Shown: positions 1 through 7,390 of the stretch, in pieces
Position numbering within the stretch: position 1 is the stretch's first letter
Layout: each line of letters starts with the position of its first letter
NCBI GenBank assembly: GCA_016204425.1
Contig: JACQKR010000057.1
Location: 1-12,027 of the forward strand
DNA: 12,027 nucleotides
Origin: Candidatus Levyibacteriota bacterium
GTDB lineage: Bacteria; Patescibacteriota; Microgenomatia; Levybacterales; UBA12049
Direction: 5' to 3'
Notes under the pieces: generated by a model
Seen by the model: the letters and a program-made list of their open reading frames with translations, nothing else
Database searches by the model: none
What the model was told of the DNA's origin: nothing
Translations under genes and position numbers: made by a program

Positions 1-1
1 A

Positions 2-130
2 ATAAATAATAAATTTCCTAAATTTCAACAAAGAGTAGTTCGATCAGTAAGAGATTTTTTCGGTTCTTTAGACAAAAAATATAATAGAAACAGATTGTAT
101 TGGTATTTATCAAGACAAGACTTAATATAA
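2..130 (+). CDS. 3' end of an unidentified truncated gene
   Basis: An open frame enters from the left edge and ends at TAA 128-130, giving a 42-residue C-terminal fragment. The fragment is rich in basic and aromatic residues and ends in NRLYWYLSRQDLI. It lies in the same direction as the glycan genes and stops 15 bases before the next ATG, so it may be the preceding member of that operon. I do not recognise the family, and the fragment is too short to assign a function. A chance open frame in AT-rich DNA is possible, but the biased residue composition and tight spacing favour a real gene end. Confidence 0.45.
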   Translation: MNNKFPKFQQRVVRSVRDFFGSLDKKYNRNRLYWYLSRQDLI

Positions 131-145
131 ACATATTTACGAATT

Positions 146-1069
146 ATGCATAAGAAGAAAAAACTACCAACTGTAACCATCGCTATTAGCGCCTACAACG
201 AAGTGGAAAATATAAGAAAATTTTTGCGCTCTGTCGTGAAACAATCGGAAGCCGGCTATGTACTTAAAGAGATTATTGTTATCTCTGATGGGTCAACTGA
301 CCGGACGAGTGAGATTGTAAAACAATTCCCAGATAAGCGAGTAACGTTGTTTACTTTTAAAAACAGAATCGGAAAATCATCACATTTAAATTTTATCTAT
401 AAAATGTTTAAGACTGACTATTTAATTCAGTCGGACTCTGATATTGTTATGAAAGGTAATCTTGTTATAGCAGAGTTGATAAAGGTTTTGGAAAATAATA
501 AACGCATCGGTATGTGTGGTGGAAATCCTATTCCTCTCAAGCCAAAGACGCTTACAGAAAAAGCTATAAATTGTACTGTTGAAGCGTATTTAGAGCTTCG
601 AAAGCTTGTACGGGATGGGAATAATATTTTTTCAGCTGATGGGAGACTTTTGGCATTCAGAAAAGCATTTATCAAGGAAGTTCACGTTCCATCGGATATG
701 ATTGCAAACGATGCATTTGTCTATTTCTGTTGTATTACTCGTTGCTGGAAATACGCGTTCGTCCCTGAAGCAGTAGTACTTTTCCGATCACCAAAAAATG
801 TACAGGACCAGATCAGACAGAATACTCGATTCCGTGCAGCGCCATTAAGATTTAAAAAGATGTTTCCCAAAAATATCGTTGACACTGAATATCATATTCC
901 AATGTATTTATTATTGTACGTTTACGCAAAACAATTTTTGAAGAGCCCATTTCTTTGTCTGTATATCTATATAATTAACCTATACTGTAAGGTAAGAGCT
1001 CTTTCAGTCGAATCACGTCTTCACGCAAGGTGGGATATAGCGATAACGACAAAACGGTTAAGTTTATAA
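146..1069 (+). CDS. Family 2 (GT-A fold) glycosyltransferase
   Basis: A 307-residue inverting glycosyltransferase expected to move a sugar from a nucleotide- or lipid-linked donor to a surface-glycan acceptor on the cytoplasmic side. Visible GT2 marks are SAYNE at residues 15-19 after the first beta strand, SDGSTD at 47-52, the metal/nucleotide-binding DSD at 97-99, an acidic ND pair at 188-189 where the catalytic base is expected, and QNTRFR at 225-230 in the place of the family QxxRW. The C-terminus (about 245-285) is hydrophobic and may contact the membrane. No strong ribosome-binding site is visible before the ATG. The next gene starts 2 bases after the stop, so this begins a tight operon with two GT-C-like membrane enzymes. 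The sugar specificity cannot be read from the sequence. Confidence 0.88.
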   Translation: MHKKKKLPTVTIAISAYNEVENIRKFLRSVVKQSEAGYVLKEIIVISDGSTDRTSEIVKQFPDKRVTLFTFKNRIGKSSHLNFIYKMFKTDYLIQSDSDIVMKGNLVIAELIKVLENNKRIGMCGGNPIPLKPKTLTEKAINCTVEAYLELRKLVRDGNNIFSADGRLLAFRKAFIKEVHVPSDMIANDAFVYFCCITRCWKYAFVPEAVVLFRSPKNVQDQIRQNTRFRAAPLRFKKMFPKNIVDTEYHIPMYLLLYVYAKQFLKSPFLCLYIYIINLYCKVRALSVESRLHARWDIAITTKRLSL

Positions 1070-1071
1070 TT

Positions 1072-2598
1072 ATGAAGCAGATTGTTGCACTTATTTTATT
1101 TGTAGTTTTTCTCATCAGTGTGCTCGGTTTGACAGTTCGTGGCATTTCAGGAAACCCGTCAAGTGGAAATTTTAATAATGTCGAATGGAAAGATGAAGGA
1201 CCACTCGAGCTTTCACCTGAGCGCGGAAGATTTGCCCTGCTCTACTCTTTTGTCGAGAACGGGTCGTTTATTTTTGATCTCCCTATCGCCCGTTTTGCAA
1301 CGCCTGATTTGGGATATAAATACGGAAAGTTTGTTTCACTTTTTGCACCGGGTGTATCGTTTATCGTCATTCCCGGGTACCTGATCGGAAAAGCATTCGG
1401 CTTATCGCAGCTGGGAGTGTTTCTCAATATTGCTTTTTTTGCGCTTCTGAATGTATTTCTGATTCGCGCGATCGCAATTCGTTTAGGAGTATCTCCAATC
1501 GCAGCCATTCTTGCCGGAATAACATTCATTTTTGCAACTCCTGCGTTTGCCTATGCAGTATCTTTATATCAGCATCATATCTCAACATTTCTTCTTCTTC
1601 TGAGTATTTATATGCTTATTCATTGGAAAGGGCTTCTTGCAACAGCCGGTGTCTGGTTCTTGTTTGCGATATCGATCTCGGTCGACTATCCTAACTTTTT
1701 CTTTATGATCCCCGTTCTTATTTATGCCGGCTGGAGGCTCGCATCAGTAACTTTGGAAGACAATAAAACAGTTTTTCGACTACGCATCCTTGGTGTGTTT
1801 ACATTTCTTACCATGATACTTCCTTTAGCTTTTTTTTTCTGGTTTAATACTGTCTCATACGGTAATCCGTTTCAGCTATCGGGTACGGTAGACGCGGTGA
1901 AGGTCATTGACGATGCAGGTAATCCAATTCTTCCTGATAAAACAAAACAGCAAAACCCATCAGAACGATCGGCAACAGAATTCTTCAAAACGAGACATCA
2001 GATTAACGGCATGTATATTCTGCTTCTGAGCCCGGATCGTGGAATCATCGTTTATACGCCTGTTATTCTCTTTGGTTTAGCAGGTTTATTTTTTCTCTAT
2101 AAAAAACACCCGGTTGCTCCACTTCTCATTGGTGTTGTAGGTATGAACTTTCTTCTCTATTCGATGTGGGGGGATCCCTATGGAGGATGGGCGTTTGGAT
2201 CACGCTATCTGATCCCAAGCTATGCGATCCTTTCAATAGGGCTTGCTTATTTTCTTCATATGTATAGGAAAAACATAGTACTTTTGATTCTTTTCTTCTT
2301 AGTTTTTCTTTACTCAGTTTCTATCAATACCTTGGGTGCAATTACCAGTAGTCGAAATCCACCGAAAGTCGAAGCGGTGGCGCTGTCTCAACTTTCGGGA
2401 AAAGACGAAAAATACACCTTTGAGCGTAACTGGCAATACCTGATGGTTAATAAATCAAAATCCTACATATGGCAAACGTATGCACGGTACTATCTGAATA
2501 CGCAGCAGTACTATGTAATCCTCGTTTCTCTTATCGGGATACCAAGCATATTGCTTATTTTAATTTTAGCTACACAAAAGGAGAAAAGAACGACATGA
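1072..2598 (+). CDS. Polytopic GT-C-like membrane glycosyltransferase (putative)
   Basis: A 508-residue integral membrane protein with roughly ten or more hydrophobic spans. I chose the ATG at 1072, two bases after the upstream stop, over an in-frame GTG at 1030 inside the glycosyltransferase gene, because the ATG opens straight into a membrane segment. After span 1 comes a long hydrophilic loop containing WKDEGP (residues 39-44). GT-C enzymes usually carry a catalytic acidic residue in the first external loop. A motif DPYGGWAFGSRYLIP at 368-382 is of a type I know from uncharacterised GT-C-like membrane proteins. It probably transfers sugars from polyprenyl-phosphate donors at the outer membrane face. 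The ending overlaps the next gene by ATGA. The GT-C class is inferred from topology and motifs, and the substrate is unknown. Confidence 0.7.
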   Translation: MKQIVALILFVVFLISVLGLTVRGISGNPSSGNFNNVEWKDEGPLELSPERGRFALLYSFVENGSFIFDLPIARFATPDLGYKYGKFVSLFAPGVSFIVIPGYLIGKAFGLSQLGVFLNIAFFALLNVFLIRAIAIRLGVSPIAAILAGITFIFATPAFAYAVSLYQHHISTFLLLLSIYMLIHWKGLLATAGVWFLFAISISVDYPNFFFMIPVLIYAGWRLASVTLEDNKTVFRLRILGVFTFLTMILPLAFFFWFNTVSYGNPFQLSGTVDAVKVIDDAGNPILPDKTKQQNPSERSATEFFKTRHQINGMYILLLSPDRGIIVYTPVILFGLAGLFFLYKKHPVAPLLIGVVGMNFLLYSMWGDPYGGWAFGSRYLIPSYAILSIGLAYFLHMYRKNIVLLILFFLVFLYSVSINTLGAITSSRNPPKVEAVALSQLSGKDEKYTFERNWQYLMVNKSKSYIWQTYARYYLNTQQYYVILVSLIGIPSILLILILATQKEKRTT

Positions 2599-4223
2599 TA
2601 CGTTTTGATAAGAAATTATTTGCACTTGAGCTTGTCATCCCAAATAAAAATATGTTTTTTAAGTTTTTTGAACGACATATTACTATCATCCTGCTTTTTG
2701 TTTTGACAGCTATCTCAACATACGCATATGTTTACTATTTGCAAAATGGATTAGGCTTGTCTTACAACGACGCGAGGTCCCATCTGGATATCGGCAGGCG
2801 TGTTGTAGAGGGGCTCAAGCCGGGCCTTGCGCAACTCGGATCGGTATGGCTTCCCCTTCCCCATCTCCTGATGGTGCCCACCATCTGGAATGACTTTATG
2901 TGGCACTCAGGGCTTGCCGGCGCCTTGCAGTCTATGATTTCTTTTGTTGCCACTGCTCTTCTTATCGCTCTGTTTCTTAAACGACTCGGTGTTAATCTAT
3001 TGGGACAGCTCGTCGGTGTATTCGTCTTTGTTGCAAACATCAATATTCTTTATCTGCAGTCAACTGCAATGACAGAATTGTTACTCATTATGACGATGAC
3101 GGCAGGTGTTTACGAGCTTGTCATGTGGCATAAGACAAATAATATACTCAATCTGATTAAATCATCCTTCTGGATCATGCTTTCCACACTAAACCGATAT
3201 GACGGGTGGTTTCTTTTTCTTGTAGCAATGGGGCTCGTATTCTTACAAACATGGAAAAAAAAGGGATATAAAACGGCTGAAGGAGTTGTGCTGCTTTTTG
3301 CAACACTAGGCGGGTTGGGTATTATGCTCTGGTTACTGTGGAATCAGGTTATCTTCAAAGATGCACTCTATTTTGCCTTTGGCCCATACTCTGCCCGTGC
3401 ACAACAGCTTCAGCTTGATGAAGCAGGCGTTCTCGCATCAAAAGGAGACATCCTGCTTTCTTTGAAAATATATTTCTACGCACTTGCATACAATTCAACG
3501 CTGTTTATTTTCATTCTAGGAACATTCGGCGCTATTCTCATGTGGCTTGACAAAAAGCTCTCACAAGAGGTTCGTATTGCAACATTGGCGCTTTGGGCTC
3601 CATTTGCTTTCAATATTCTGGCGCTTTTCTTAGGCTTCTCTGTACTTTTTGTCCAGGGTATTTCGGGAAACACCTGGTTTAACGTTCGATACGGCGTCAT
3701 GATGATGCCCTCTCTGGCAATCTTTATCGGGTATCTTGTTTATCGTATTGTGCCTCTTCGTCCGGTTATCATAGGGCTGATTCTTTTTGTAACCTTTTTT
3801 ATGTTCAGAAGCGCTGATGCGGTAACGATTGATGATGCGAGAGTAGGATCAAGCCAGAAAAACGTTACGGAAGTAAGCGGCTGGCTCAATAAGTATGCAA
3901 AGGATGAAAAAGGTTTTATTCTGATTTCAGCTGCATCCCATGATGCGATCATCTTCTCCTCCGGCTTGCCGATGGGTAAGTTTATCCATGAAGGGACAGG
4001 CGCTTACTGGGAATCGGCGACGACTGCTCCTGACCGATGGGCACGGTGGATAGTGATGCGTACCAACGACAACAACGACAGCTCATTTAAATTGGTCAGT
4101 AAAACATCAGGCTACAAATTGTATAATCTCGTTGCAAAATACCCGTTTGCCGATATATATGAGCTGAAAGAAGAGTATATAAAGAATCTACAAACAGATG
4201 CTGTCTATAAGAATCAGCGATAA
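2595..4223 (+). CDS. GT-C (GT39/ArnT-like) membrane glycosyltransferase
   Basis: A 542-residue polytopic protein. The chosen start is the ATG at 2595, overlapping the previous TGA as ATGA, with AAAGGAG at 2577-2583, 11 bases upstream. An in-frame ATG at 2469 would force 42 extra residues read from the upstream gene. The N-terminal span (about 28-50) is followed by SYNDARSHLDIGRRVV at 57-72 and then a GLAQLGSVWLPLPH-type stretch (77-90). Asp59 in this first external loop is the likely catalytic acid by analogy with PMT/ArnT-type enzymes. An NRYDGW motif and a later VRYG segment also fit the class. It should use a lipid-phosphate sugar donor on the external face, modifying glycan or exported protein. 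Translation is probably coupled to the preceding gene. The acceptor is unknown. Confidence 0.8.
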   Translation: MIRFDKKLFALELVIPNKNMFFKFFERHITIILLFVLTAISTYAYVYYLQNGLGLSYNDARSHLDIGRRVVEGLKPGLAQLGSVWLPLPHLLMVPTIWNDFMWHSGLAGALQSMISFVATALLIALFLKRLGVNLLGQLVGVFVFVANINILYLQSTAMTELLLIMTMTAGVYELVMWHKTNNILNLIKSSFWIMLSTLNRYDGWFLFLVAMGLVFLQTWKKKGYKTAEGVVLLFATLGGLGIMLWLLWNQVIFKDALYFAFGPYSARAQQLQLDEAGVLASKGDILLSLKIYFYALAYNSTLFIFILGTFGAILMWLDKKLSQEVRIATLALWAPFAFNILALFLGFSVLFVQGISGNTWFNVRYGVMMMPSLAIFIGYLVYRIVPLRPVIIGLILFVTFFMFRSADAVTIDDARVGSSQKNVTEVSGWLNKYAKDEKGFILISAASHDAIIFSSGLPMGKFIHEGTGAYWESATTAPDRWARWIVMRTNDNNDSSFKLVSKTSGYKLYNLVAKYPFADIYELKEEYIKNLQTDAVYKNQR

Positions 4224-4224
4224 T

Positions 4225-5457
4225 ATGAAAAAACTCTTTGCACTTATTGCGACAATACTGTTAAGTTTGCTTCTTTTGACAAACCAGTCAGTCAAAACCG
4301 AGGCAGATACGTTTTGGGAATTCAAATCAATCGATACCATGAAATATTCCCGTGATAGAGCACGTGAGAAACTCAACGATGATGCGTTCGACGCCGTCAT
4401 AGATCAGCATATGGTGAATATTGCACAGACCGGCGCAACACATGTGGGTATAGCAACACCGTATGATGACGAATTTTATTCATATCTTGTCAGGTGGGTG
4501 AATTTTGCAAGAAAGCATAACCTCAAGATTTGGTTCAGGGGAAATTGGTCCGGCTGGGAAGGCTGGTTTAAGTATCCAAAAATCTCTCGCGTCGAGCACA
4601 TCGAAAAGACAAAACAATTCATTCTTTCACACCCTGAACTTTTTCAGGACGGGGATGTTTTTTCAGCATGCCCTGAATGTGAGAATGGCGGACCGGGCGA
4701 TCCAAGACTAAATAAAGACATACAGGGACACCGGAAATTTCTTATTGATGAATATCTTGTTACAAAAGACGCGTTTCAATCCATAGGGAAAAATGTCGCA
4801 ACAAACTACAATTCGATGAACGGCGACGTTGCCCGACTTATCATGGATCGTGAGACGACAAAAGCGCTCGGCGGGCTTGTCGTTATCGATCACTACGTTG
4901 CAAGTCCGGACCAGCTCGTTTCTGATATCCGGCAAATTGCAGCAGCATCAGCTGGAAACGTCGTTTTAGGTGAATGGGGTGCTCCGATTCTTGATATCAA
5001 CGGAAAGATGACTGAGGAAGAACAGACCCGGTGGATAGAAGAAGCGTTGATGAAGCTGATTCTGACAAGACAAGTAAAGGGTCTGAATTATTGGACGTAT
5101 AGCGACAGTTCCACGGCACTCTGGAAGTCAGACGGCACACCAAAGCAGGCAGTTTCAGCATTAACACGGTATTATAACCCAAAGTATATAGGCATAGCCA
5201 TCACAAACACGCTTGGAGAGCGTATCAAGAATGCCCAAATTACGACCTATGGCCGCGTTTTAGGCCCTACGGGGGGGAAATACGTATTTCCCTACTTTGG
5301 TGGGGCGCAGGAGCTTACAATAAAAACTAAAGGTTATAAGTCCCTAAAAATACACTACGAAGGCAGTGAGCCTACGGCCACAGCCATGCTTGAGCCTACA
5401 GAGGAAAATATGTGGTATAAGATCAAAAAATTGCTTAAATTCGTTCTCCCATTCTAA
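4225..5457 (+). CDS. Secreted clan GH-A-like glycoside hydrolase with C-terminal beta-sandwich
   Basis: A 410-residue exported protein. The start is the ATG at 4225, one base after the preceding stop. An in-frame ATG at 4198 lies inside the upstream gene. Residues 1-27 form a signal peptide or anchor. Residues 30-315 look like a TIM barrel: ACPECENG at 148-155 sits where GH-A enzymes carry the acid/base Glu, GEWGAP at 249-254 carries the likely nucleophile Glu250, and LNYWTYSD at 287-294 resembles the last barrel strand. Residues 320-390 resemble a carboxypeptidase-regulatory-like beta-sandwich (NTLGERIKNAQITTYG), and the basic hydrophobic tail (397-410) may touch the membrane. It probably trims or remodels the glycan made by its operon partners. 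The usual Asn-Glu acid/base pair is replaced by Pro-Glu-Cys-Glu, so the exact family and activity are uncertain. Confidence 0.68.
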   Translation: MKKLFALIATILLSLLLLTNQSVKTEADTFWEFKSIDTMKYSRDRAREKLNDDAFDAVIDQHMVNIAQTGATHVGIATPYDDEFYSYLVRWVNFARKHNLKIWFRGNWSGWEGWFKYPKISRVEHIEKTKQFILSHPELFQDGDVFSACPECENGGPGDPRLNKDIQGHRKFLIDEYLVTKDAFQSIGKNVATNYNSMNGDVARLIMDRETTKALGGLVVIDHYVASPDQLVSDIRQIAAASAGNVVLGEWGAPILDINGKMTEEEQTRWIEEALMKLILTRQVKGLNYWTYSDSSTALWKSDGTPKQAVSALTRYYNPKYIGIAITNTLGERIKNAQITTYGRVLGPTGGKYVFPYFGGAQELTIKTKGYKSLKIHYEGSEPTATAMLEPTEENMWYKIKKLLKFVLPF

Positions 5458-5470
5458 TATTCCTCAGGAC

Positions 5471-5499
5471 TTGCAATTCTTATAGGTTTTTGATACAAT
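5471..5499 (+). promoter_or_regulatory. Extended -10 sigma70-type promoter for the sortase-substrate gene
   Basis: A -35-like TTGCAA (5471-5476) and a -10-like TACAAT (5494-5499) are separated by exactly 17 bases, with TG one base before the -10 (extended -10). Transcription should begin near 5506, leaving a leader of about 20 bases before the ATG at 5528, and no Shine-Dalgarno sequence is visible. It sits in the only sizeable gap between the glycan operon and the sortase pair, so it probably makes the pair an independent unit. Confidence 0.65.
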
Positions 5500-5527
5500 C
5501 CCATAACAATATACTTTCGGCCATTTT

Positions 5528-6124
5528 ATGTTTAAGAAATCACTCATATCTACACTCATGCTTCTCCTCTACGCTTCCATCGGAAGTCCGGTGTTTGCCG
5601 TCGCGATTCCCTCTTTCCCGGCTTGTGTTAATCCTCAAGGCACCGTAAAAGCCAGCTACGACAGCGGAACTCATGGTATTGTCGGCAGCTCTGCCGAATA
5701 TAATGGATCGGACAAAGTCTACCAGCTTGATCAAAATGGCTTAGTCCAGTGTTTTTGTGCAGATAACGGACAGGGAATACAAACAAATTGGATGAAAGCA
5801 GCGGGCTTTAGTGACGCCGACATCCAAGTGTTAAAAAACCAGGGATGGATATATGTTCCAACAGGTGCAATCTGGGGATTAGAGGATACTCCGTATCTCG
5901 CAAAAAATACCGATTACGCGTGTAATGGCGACGCAGGAGGCTCATCCGGATCGTCATCCGGTTCATCCGGAGGTACGGGCGGCTCAGTCTTAGGTGCAGC
6001 AACAAGCGCTGTCGCGGGCTTGGCATCAACAGGGAATATACTATTTACTTTTGGAATGTCGACAGTCGGACTGGTTCTCTTTATCGTCGGTTCGCTCTTT
6101 GGAAAAGAAGATAAGTATAAATAA
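5528..6124 (+). CDS. Secreted sortase substrate with LASTG sorting signal
   Basis: A 198-residue exported protein. Residues 1-24 form a signal peptide (MFKKSLISTLMLLLYAS onward, VFA before the cut). The mature part has four cysteines (33, 75, 77, 132), including a CFC pair. A Gly/Ser-rich linker covers 137-153. The C-terminus is a cell-wall sorting signal: LASTG at 165-169, a hydrophobic span at about 171-190, and a charged tail KEDKYK. LAxTG is the motif known for class E sortases. The sortase gene follows 3 bases downstream, which makes enzyme and substrate a natural pair. The globular domain (30-135) is not one I can name. The ATG is the first plausible start after the promoter. Confidence 0.85.
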   Translation: MFKKSLISTLMLLLYASIGSPVFAVAIPSFPACVNPQGTVKASYDSGTHGIVGSSAEYNGSDKVYQLDQNGLVQCFCADNGQGIQTNWMKAAGFSDADIQVLKNQGWIYVPTGAIWGLEDTPYLAKNTDYACNGDAGGSSGSSSGSSGGTGGSVLGAATSAVAGLASTGNILFTFGMSTVGLVLFIVGSLFGKEDKYK

Positions 6125-6127
6125 CCT

Positions 6128-6673
6128 ATGAAACGCCTTCTTTCCAAGGTCTTTATTGCCTCAGGTATTGCCCTTCTTTTGTTCTCATCCTATCTTTTCT
6201 GGCAGCGAAATAACCCGAACCGTCTCGCATTTGCAACTGAGGATATATCCGCAGCAAATACCTATTCCGAAGCGGTGAATATGCCAACTTCTTTGACTAT
6301 TCCCTCGATTCAGAAGACGTTGCCGGTCATACCAATGACCCTGCAAAATAGTACGTGGAGTGTCACCCCGGATGGTGTCTCCTACCTATCGACTTCCCCG
6401 CTTCCTGGTAATCCGGGAAACAGTATTTTGTACGGTCATAACTGGCCGAATTTGCTCGGAAAACTCGTCCTCGTCAAGCCGGGAGACAGCCTCCTACTCA
6501 CCTTTAAAGATGGCAAAACAAAACAATTTACCGTGCAGACGACACAGGAAGTATCACCGTCTGATACAAGCGTCTTGAAAAACACTCCCGATAGAAGGCT
6601 TACTCTCTACACGTGCTCCGGATTTTTGGATTCAAAACGTTTTGTGGTGACCGCGGTATTGGTTGAGAAGTAA
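6128..6673 (+). CDS. Membrane-anchored sortase, probable class D/E transpeptidase
   Basis: A 181-residue sortase that should cleave its substrate's sorting motif between Thr and Gly and join the new C-terminus to a cell-surface nucleophile. An N-terminal signal anchor (about 7-25) is followed by an extracytoplasmic beta-barrel. The catalytic set is visible: His104 in YGHNW, Cys163 in LTLYTC (the family TLxTC), and Arg171 in SKRFVV. The short single-anchor form and the LASTG-bearing neighbour favour class D/E over A or B. It starts 3 bases after the substrate gene, so the two share the promoter at 5471-5499. It is the last + strand gene before the convergent block. Confidence 0.92.
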   Translation: MKRLLSKVFIASGIALLLFSSYLFWQRNNPNRLAFATEDISAANTYSEAVNMPTSLTIPSIQKTLPVIPMTLQNSTWSVTPDGVSYLSTSPLPGNPGNSILYGHNWPNLLGKLVLVKPGDSLLLTFKDGKTKQFTVQTTQEVSPSDTSVLKNTPDRRLTLYTCSGFLDSKRFVVTAVLVEK

Positions 6674-6682
6674 ATCTACAAA

Positions 6683-6748
6683 TGTCATGCTGAATTCATT
6701 TCAGCATCTCCTGAGATTCTTCTCCGGCGAAGCCGGATCAGAATGACA
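6683..6748. repeat. TGTCAT...ATGACA hairpin repeat element, copy 1
   Basis: A 66-base structured element bounded by inverted TGTCAT (6683-6688) and ATGACA (6743-6748). Inside is a perfect 8-base-pair hairpin ATGCTGAA / TTCAGCAT with loop TTCAT (6687-6707). A second hairpin TCCGGC / GCCGGA with loop GAA lies at 6723-6737, extended by ATTCT (6716-6720) pairing AGAAT (6740-6744). It shares its left half with the element at 7223-7280. It lies between converging genes and overlaps the 3' end of the - strand gene, supplying its stop codon. It could also act as a bidirectional transcript end, though no clear U-tract follows. Confidence 0.8.
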
Positions 6749-7157
6749 AGCCAAAGAAGCCACGAAATTTTTTCTTCAAATCTTCAAAAATAGAGAGATA
6801 GTTATTGAAAAGTGACTTTTCTACTATTTCTTTCCGTACAGCTATCTTTTGCTTTATCACATTGTCATTTTGATTGACATCAACCTTTGCTGACCCGTCA
6901 GAAGATTCTATATGGACACTTCCCGGTTTGTCAGACTCGTATGTTTTCGTCTCGCCGTTTGTTGTGATTTTAATACTCGTCTTGACGCTTGAGTCTGAGC
7001 TTTCATGATTGGTCACAGACGTGCTGTTACGGACAGTAACATTTGCCTTGCTCCCAGAGCCGTTATTTGATATTTCAACGCGTGTTTCAGCTGAAGCAAC
7101 GGAGGTACAAAGAAGCGTGAGAAGGATACTACTGATGAAAATGGCAGAGTTTTTCAC
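6738..7157 (-). CDS. Small secreted protein of unknown function, paralogue of the 7391-7990 protein
   Basis: A 139-residue exported protein with a signal peptide ending ASA at residues 21-23. The motif EISNNGSGSKANVTV (28-42) matches the start of the repeat unit in the neighbouring secreted protein (EISGNGSGSTNKIIV), so the two are related. The middle is Ser/Thr/Asn/Lys-rich and probably beta-stranded. The C-terminus (about 104-139) is basic and amphipathic, ending in FRGFFGLSF. GTG at 7155-7157 is the only usable start: TGA lies directly upstream in frame and there is no other Met, GTG or TTG start in the leader. The final codons and stop come from hairpin repeat copy 1, so the tail may have been altered by repeat insertion. 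Function unknown. Confidence 0.72.
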   Translation of the reverse strand: MKNSAIFISSILLTLLCTSVASAETRVEISNNGSGSKANVTVRNSTSVTNHESSDSSVKTSIKITTNGETKTYESDKPGSVHIESSDGSAKVDVNQNDNVIKQKIAVRKEIVEKSLFNNYLSIFEDLKKKFRGFFGLSF

Positions 7158-7164
7158 TCATTTC

Positions 7165-7193
7165 ACTATAAAACGATTCTATTACTGTGTCAA
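7165..7193 (-). promoter_or_regulatory. Consensus sigma70-type promoter with near-leaderless transcript
   Basis: On the - strand, a perfect -35 TTGACA (7193-7188) and -10 TATAGT (7170-7165) are separated by exactly 17 bases. The expected start of transcription is near 7158, at or within a couple of bases of the GTG start codon at 7157. No ribosome-binding site is present, so the message is probably leaderless. Confidence 0.75.
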
Positions 7194-7222
7194 GCTTATC
7201 CATATATAGCTTACGCACTTTT

Positions 7223-7280
7223 TGTCATCCTGAATTCATTTCAGGATCCCTGCCTGCCGGCAGGCAGGTTCGGAATGACA
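7223..7280. repeat. TGTCAT...ATGACA hairpin repeat element, copy 2
   Basis: A 58-base element bounded by TGTCAT (7223-7228) and ATGACA (7275-7280). The left half repeats the design of copy 1: ATCCTGAA / TTCAGGAT with loop TTCAT (7227-7247), with a compensated change (CC/GG for GC/GC), meaning the stem is conserved rather than the sequence. The inner part is a perfect 20-base palindrome at 7249-7268 built from CCTGCCTGCC and its complement. Both copies are followed by AAG. It lies upstream of the promoter for the - strand gene ending at 6738. Confidence 0.82.
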
Positions 7281-7338
7281 AGTTTTGCGCAAGTCGTACG
7301 TTTATAAATTTTGAGAGGACACCTTCTTTCTAACCAAG

Positions 7339-7370
7339 CAAAAGCCCCACCGATTAGGGCAGGGCTTTTG
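7339..7370 (-). terminator. Intrinsic terminator after the secreted repeat-protein gene
   Basis: A 9-base-pair stem pairs CAAAAGCCC (7339-7347) with GGGCTTTTG (7362-7370) around a 14-base loop, 21 bases past the stop of the gene ending at 7391. Read on the - strand, the 3' arm ends in CTTTTG followed by CTTGG, a short imperfect U-tract. The stem is nearly symmetric and could work in both directions, but only the - strand has a gene reading into it. Confidence 0.65.
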
Positions 7371-7390
7371 TGTACTAATCCAAATATTAC

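Noticed and set aside
1030..1071. Upstream GTG start for the first GT-C-like gene
   Set aside because: It would overlap the glycosyltransferase gene by 40 bases and add a polar stretch before the first membrane span. The ATG at 1072 directly follows the upstream stop.
2469..2594. Upstream start for the second GT-C-like gene
   Set aside because: The added 42 residues are just the upstream gene read in another frame, while the ATG at 2595 has a ribosome-binding site and the classic ATGA overlap.
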